In this document: positions 14,579-16,815 of the stretch, piece by piece
How positions within the stretch are numbered: the stretch's first letter is position 1
How the letters are laid out: every line of letters begins with the position of its first letter
From: Acidobacteriaceae bacterium
GTDB taxonomy: Bacteria; Acidobacteriota; Terriglobia; Terriglobales; Acidobacteriaceae
Length of the DNA: 16,815 bases
Reading direction: 5' to 3'
Assembly: GCA_030049955.1 (NCBI GenBank)
Contig: JASIJX010000045.1
Coordinates: 1-16,815, forward strand
Position numbers and translations under genes: made by a program
Notes under the pieces: model-generated
What the model saw: the letters and a program-made list of their open reading frames with translations, nothing else
Told to the model about the DNA's origin: nothing
The model's database searches: none

Positions 14579-15193
14579 TTATTTGATCCACATCTCCGTC
14601 CTGCTTGTCGAAATCGCGCTCAGCCCCTGCGCAATCAGCTCTTCCACTTCTTTCATCGTCTGAATCAGCCCTCCGCCGACAACGGGAAGATCGACGGAGA
14701 TCGCTCGCACGCGCGGCAGCATCTTGGGCGCAACCATTGCCGGCAGAATCTCCAGGGCGTGCACCGGCGTGTTCTTCAACTGATTCGAGATGGTGTCCAT
14801 CGCGCCCGAATCCAGCAGAAACGTCCGTTGGATGGCGTAGAGTCCAATGGAAAGCGCATGACGCAGCGGATCGAGGTGCGTCGAAATGATGCCGCGCGCC
14901 CCCACGCGCTTGAGGTAATTGACCGCGTACTTGTCGCGCGAAAATCCGTTGAGCAGGTCCAGGTTGACGATGGGCAGCTTGCCGGCGCCGAGCAGCCGCT
15001 GGATCATCGACTCGCAGTTTTCAGGGTCGCCCGTGAGCAGGTAGATGATCCTGCCGTGCGCCGCGGCGGCCAGCTCAACGTGTTCGGGCTTGCGCACGGC
15101 AGGGATGACAGGGCTTTCCGCGCAAAAGGTGCGTAGCGGCGTCAGAGTCTCCGGCATTCGTCGTATTGATCCCTTCTTTATCTCCAGCAGCAT
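14579..15193 (-). CDS. glpP: GlpP-family glycerol-3-phosphate-responsive antiterminator
   Basis: This 204-aa TIM-barrel-like protein of the G3P_antiterm family resembles Bacillus GlpP throughout: SPVIPAVRKPEH at the N-terminus, IVNLDLLNGFSRDKYAVNYL, the highly conserved GIISTHLDPLRHALSIGLYAIQRTFLLDSGAMD, ALEILPAMVAPKML, and the closing VVGGGLIQTMKEVEELIAQG-LSAISTSRTEMW. GlpP binds glycerol-3-phosphate and lets transcription pass leader terminators of glp genes. No glp genes lie here. The gene starts 39 bases after the lacI stop on the same strand, so it is probably co-transcribed with the repressor. The start is uncertain: ATG 15193 or ATG 15157 (MPETLTPLRTF), neither with an ideal ribosome-binding site. 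Confidence 0.88.
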   Translation of the reverse strand: MLLEIKKGSIRRMPETLTPLRTFCAESPVIPAVRKPEHVELAAAAHGRIIYLLTGDPENCESMIQRLLGAGKLPIVNLDLLNGFSRDKYAVNYLKRVGARGIISTHLDPLRHALSIGLYAIQRTFLLDSGAMDTISNQLKNTPVHALEILPAMVAPKMLPRVRAISVDLPVVGGGLIQTMKEVEELIAQGLSAISTSRTEMWIK

Positions 15194-15232
15194 GAGCGCA
15201 GCCGGCGAATTACTGGCCGCACTGCCTGGCCG

Positions 15233-16291
15233 CTATTTCTTTCGGGGCCGAGCAGTGGACTGCCGCACCACCAGTTCCGCGTCAATGTTAATCTGCGCCA
15301 TCGAGTCTTTGCCTTCCATCAGCTTGAGCAGGCTTTCCATTGCCATGTGGCCCATGCGGCGCATCGGCTGGCGGACTGTCGTGAGCGGTGGCTCGGTGTA
15401 AGCAGAAAAGAACAGGTCGTCGAAGCCGGCGATCGAAATGTCCTCCGGCACGCGCAAGCCGCGGCTGTGCAGGCAGCGCATTGCGCCCAGCGCAGTCATA
15501 TCGTTGTAGCAGCAGACCGCGGTGGGAGATTTGGCAACAGCGAGCAGTTGCTCCATCGCTCGCATGGCTCCTTCCGCGCCGCCATCGCCATGCACCACAA
15601 GCTCAGCCGGCGAGGCAATGTTCGCTGCTGCAAGCGCAGCACGATAACCGGCCAGGCGCTCGGTGTCGGATTGATAACCAAACCGGTCGCCGATATACGC
15701 AATGCGGCGATGCCCAAGCGCAATCAGGTGCTCAGCGACGGCGCGCATGCCATCCTGATTGCGGATCATCACCGAGTGGACGAAGTCGCCTGGATACTGA
15801 TCGTTCACGAGAACGATCGGCACCATCATCTGGCTGAGCAGTGGAATGTAGAGCGCGCCCACGCGCGACGAGGTGACAATAATGCCGTCAACGCGCCGCT
15901 CGGCAAGCGATTGGACGACCTTGCGCTCGCGCTCCGGATCGGCGTTCGAGTCAGCAAGGATGACGGAGTAGCCGTGATCGTTAGCCGTCTGCTCGATGCC
16001 GCAAACTATTTCGCTGGCGAACGGATCGGCAACCGTGGTGACGACAAGTCCGATGGTGCGCGTACGGCGCGTGACCAGACCGCGTGCGACGGCACTGGCG
16101 CGGTAGCCGGCCTCGTCGGCAATCTTGCGGATGCGCGCGGCGGTCTGCGCATTCACCAGCGGACTGTTCTGCAGCGCACGCGAAACCGTGGGATGCGAAA
16201 CCTGGGCCAGCCGCGCAATGTCCTTGATCGATAGCTGGCGATGAGGGCGCCGCGCGATCCCTTTTGCTTCCCTGCCCTTTTGCTCCGTCAT
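15233..16291 (-). CDS. LacI/GalR-family repressor, proposed regulator of the inositol regulon
   Basis: This 352-aa protein has an N-terminal HTH SIKDIARLAQVSHPTVSRAL (21-40), the hinge-helix region (YRASAVARGLVTRRT, 63-77), and a periplasmic-binding-protein-like sensor domain (IGLVVTTVADPFASEIVCGIE; RVDGIIVTSS; HRRIAYIGDR; CYNDMTALGAMRCL; DISIAGFDDLFFSAYTEPPLTTVRQP). I start it at ATG 16291, preceded by GGAG nine bases upstream. The frame is open back to ATG 16402, but that would place the promoter and operator 16308-16321 inside the coding region and add 37 residues before the HTH. The palindrome in its own leader suggests autorepression. The likely inducer is inositol or an early pathway product (inference). 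glpP follows 39 bases downstream. Confidence 0.9.
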   Translation of the reverse strand: MTEQKGREAKGIARRPHRQLSIKDIARLAQVSHPTVSRALQNSPLVNAQTAARIRKIADEAGYRASAVARGLVTRRTRTIGLVVTTVADPFASEIVCGIEQTANDHGYSVILADSNADPERERKVVQSLAERRVDGIIVTSSRVGALYIPLLSQMMVPIVLVNDQYPGDFVHSVMIRNQDGMRAVAEHLIALGHRRIAYIGDRFGYQSDTERLAGYRAALAAANIASPAELVVHGDGGAEGAMRAMEQLLAVAKSPTAVCCYNDMTALGAMRCLHSRGLRVPEDISIAGFDDLFFSAYTEPPLTTVRQPMRRMGHMAMESLLKLMEGKDSMAQINIDAELVVRQSTARPRKK

Positions 16292-16307
16292 CGGCGCGGT
16301 CTCCACG

Positions 16308-16321
16308 TGCACACGTGTGCG
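16308..16321. promoter_or_regulatory. LacI-type operator in the lacI leader (autoregulation)
   Basis: TGCACACGTGTGCG matches the perfect iol operator at 13 of 14 positions, with a 12-bp perfect palindrome at 16309-16320. It ends 16 bases upstream of the chosen lacI ATG and just after the predicted transcription start. Confidence 0.8.
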
Positions 16322-16329
16322 TCCGCCCC

Positions 16330-16359
16330 AGTCTCTCCCACCGGCAAGGCCTTCGTCAA
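16330..16359 (-). promoter_or_regulatory. Candidate promoter of lacI-glpP
   Basis: On the minus strand there is TTGACG (16359-16354), an 18-bp spacer and GAGACT (16335-16330, 3/6). The -10 is weak. The arrangement relative to the palindrome (operator beginning eight bases after the -10) repeats that of iolB and the transaldolase-like gene, which is the main support. Confidence 0.45.
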
Positions 16360-16400
16360 CGGGCAGCGGCGCCTGCGCGGAATCCGTCACAGAGCCGGTC

Positions 16401-16434
16401 ATTTCAGGCCGGTTCTTATGTCAGCCCGGTTCTT
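16401..16434. repeat. 17-bp tandem duplication between the kdpE-like gene and lacI
   Basis: Units ATTTCAGGCCGGTTCTT (16401-16417) and ATGTCAGCCCGGTTCTT (16418-16434) match at 15 of 17 positions. They lie in the gap between the response-regulator stop and the lacI promoter. No terminator-type hairpin with a T-run was seen here. Confidence 0.6.
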
Positions 16435-16473
16435 GTGCTCTCAGCGTCTTCCGCAGGCCAAGTTTCTGCCGCC

Positions 16474-16815
16474 TCAGTTTGCCCCTTCGGCAAATCGATA
16501 GCCGATGTGCGAATCGGTAAGAAGATACTTCGGATTTGCCGGATCATCCTCAATCTTTATCCGGATCTGGCGGATGAATGTCCGCAGATATTCGAGTTCG
16601 TTGCCGTACTCCATGCCCCACACGGATTTGAGCAACTGCGCATGCGGAATCGGCCGGCCTGCGTTGAGCATCAGGTAGTGCAGCAGTTCGAACTGCCTGG
16701 GAGTAAGATGCACCATCCGTCCGCTCTTTTCTACAAGGTGCCGCGCCGGATCGAGCATTACGTCACCGATTTGAATCGGCGCATCGCGATCCTCTCCAGA
16801 TTGGTTGCGGCGCAC
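16474..16815 (-). CDS. kdpE: KdpE-like OmpR/PhoB-family response regulator, C-terminal part only
   Basis: The visible 113 residues run from the interdomain linker to the stop at 16474; the receiver domain lies beyond the right edge, so the first codon (GTG at 16815) is internal. The winged-helix effector domain is complete: IQIGDVMLDPARHLV, HLTPRQFELLHYLMLNAGRPI, LLKSVWGMEYGNELEYLRTFIRQIRIKIEDDPANPKYLLTDSHIGYRF. The YLRTFIRQIRIKIEDDP segment and the GIGYRF-like end are closest in my recall to KdpE, which controls the Kdp potassium transporter with sensor KdpD. The symbol is provisional because the neighbouring genes are not visible. Same strand as lacI, but separated by 182 bases that include the lacI promoter. 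Confidence 0.75.
   Translation of the reverse strand: MRRNQSGEDRDAPIQIGDVMLDPARHLVEKSGRMVHLTPRQFELLHYLMLNAGRPIPHAQLLKSVWGMEYGNELEYLRTFIRQIRIKIEDDPANPKYLLTDSHIGYRFAEGAN

Noticed and set aside
1..16815. tRNA, rRNA, insertion sequences or phage genes
   Set aside because: No transposase, integrase, tRNA cloverleaf or rRNA segment was recognised on either strand.

Overview
The window (about 60% GC by eye) looks like a chromosomal segment from an Acidobacteriota bacterium, probably class Terriglobia. The clues are an Oar-like TonB-dependent receptor with an N-terminal carboxypeptidase-regulatory domain, a lipoprotein with DUF4382/DUF5666-like regions, a DksA-finger/SpoIIE phosphatase, and CTATTCC/CTGTTCC heptamer repeats. 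The taxon is inferred from gene types only; no rRNA is present.

Layout. From 1 to 3062 (minus) there is a large outer-membrane receptor, cut by the window edge. From 9666 down to 3476 (minus) there is a myo-inositol catabolic operon in the order iolB, iolD, iolE, iolG, a 33-aa membrane peptide, and a GRP-family sugar transporter. It ends in a clear intrinsic terminator (3391-3415) that abuts the receptor promoter. Divergent from iolB is a zinc-finger/SpoIIE-type phosphatase (9925-10902, plus), followed by a lipoprotein (11136-12635, plus), a transaldolase-family protein (12899-13993, plus) and a small VOC protein (14105-14530, plus). Converging from the right are a LacI-family repressor and a GlpP-type antiterminator (16291 to 14579, minus), preceded by the C-terminal part of a KdpE-like response regulator cut by the right edge.

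How it fits together. A near-identical palindrome, consensus TGCACAC|GTGTGCA, occurs four times and only at promoters: before iolB (9740-9753, perfect), before the transaldolase-like gene (12870-12883, 13/14), before lacI itself (16308-16321, 13/14) and in the receptor promoter (3375-3388, core only). Each lies next to a TTGAC-type -35 with an 18-bp spacer. The simplest reading is one self-regulated LacI-type repressor controlling inositol breakdown, inner- and outer-membrane uptake and a side aldolase. IolG, IolE, IolD and IolB take inositol to 2-deoxy-5-keto-gluconate. The kinase, aldolase and malonate-semialdehyde dehydrogenase steps (iolC, iolJ, iolA) are not in this window.

Most worth following up: the transaldolase-like enzyme has Gln where transaldolases have the catalytic Glu, as in fructose-6-phosphate aldolase. 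The receptor has a long leader containing a terminator-like hairpin, while a GlpP-family antiterminator is encoded directly downstream of the repressor.
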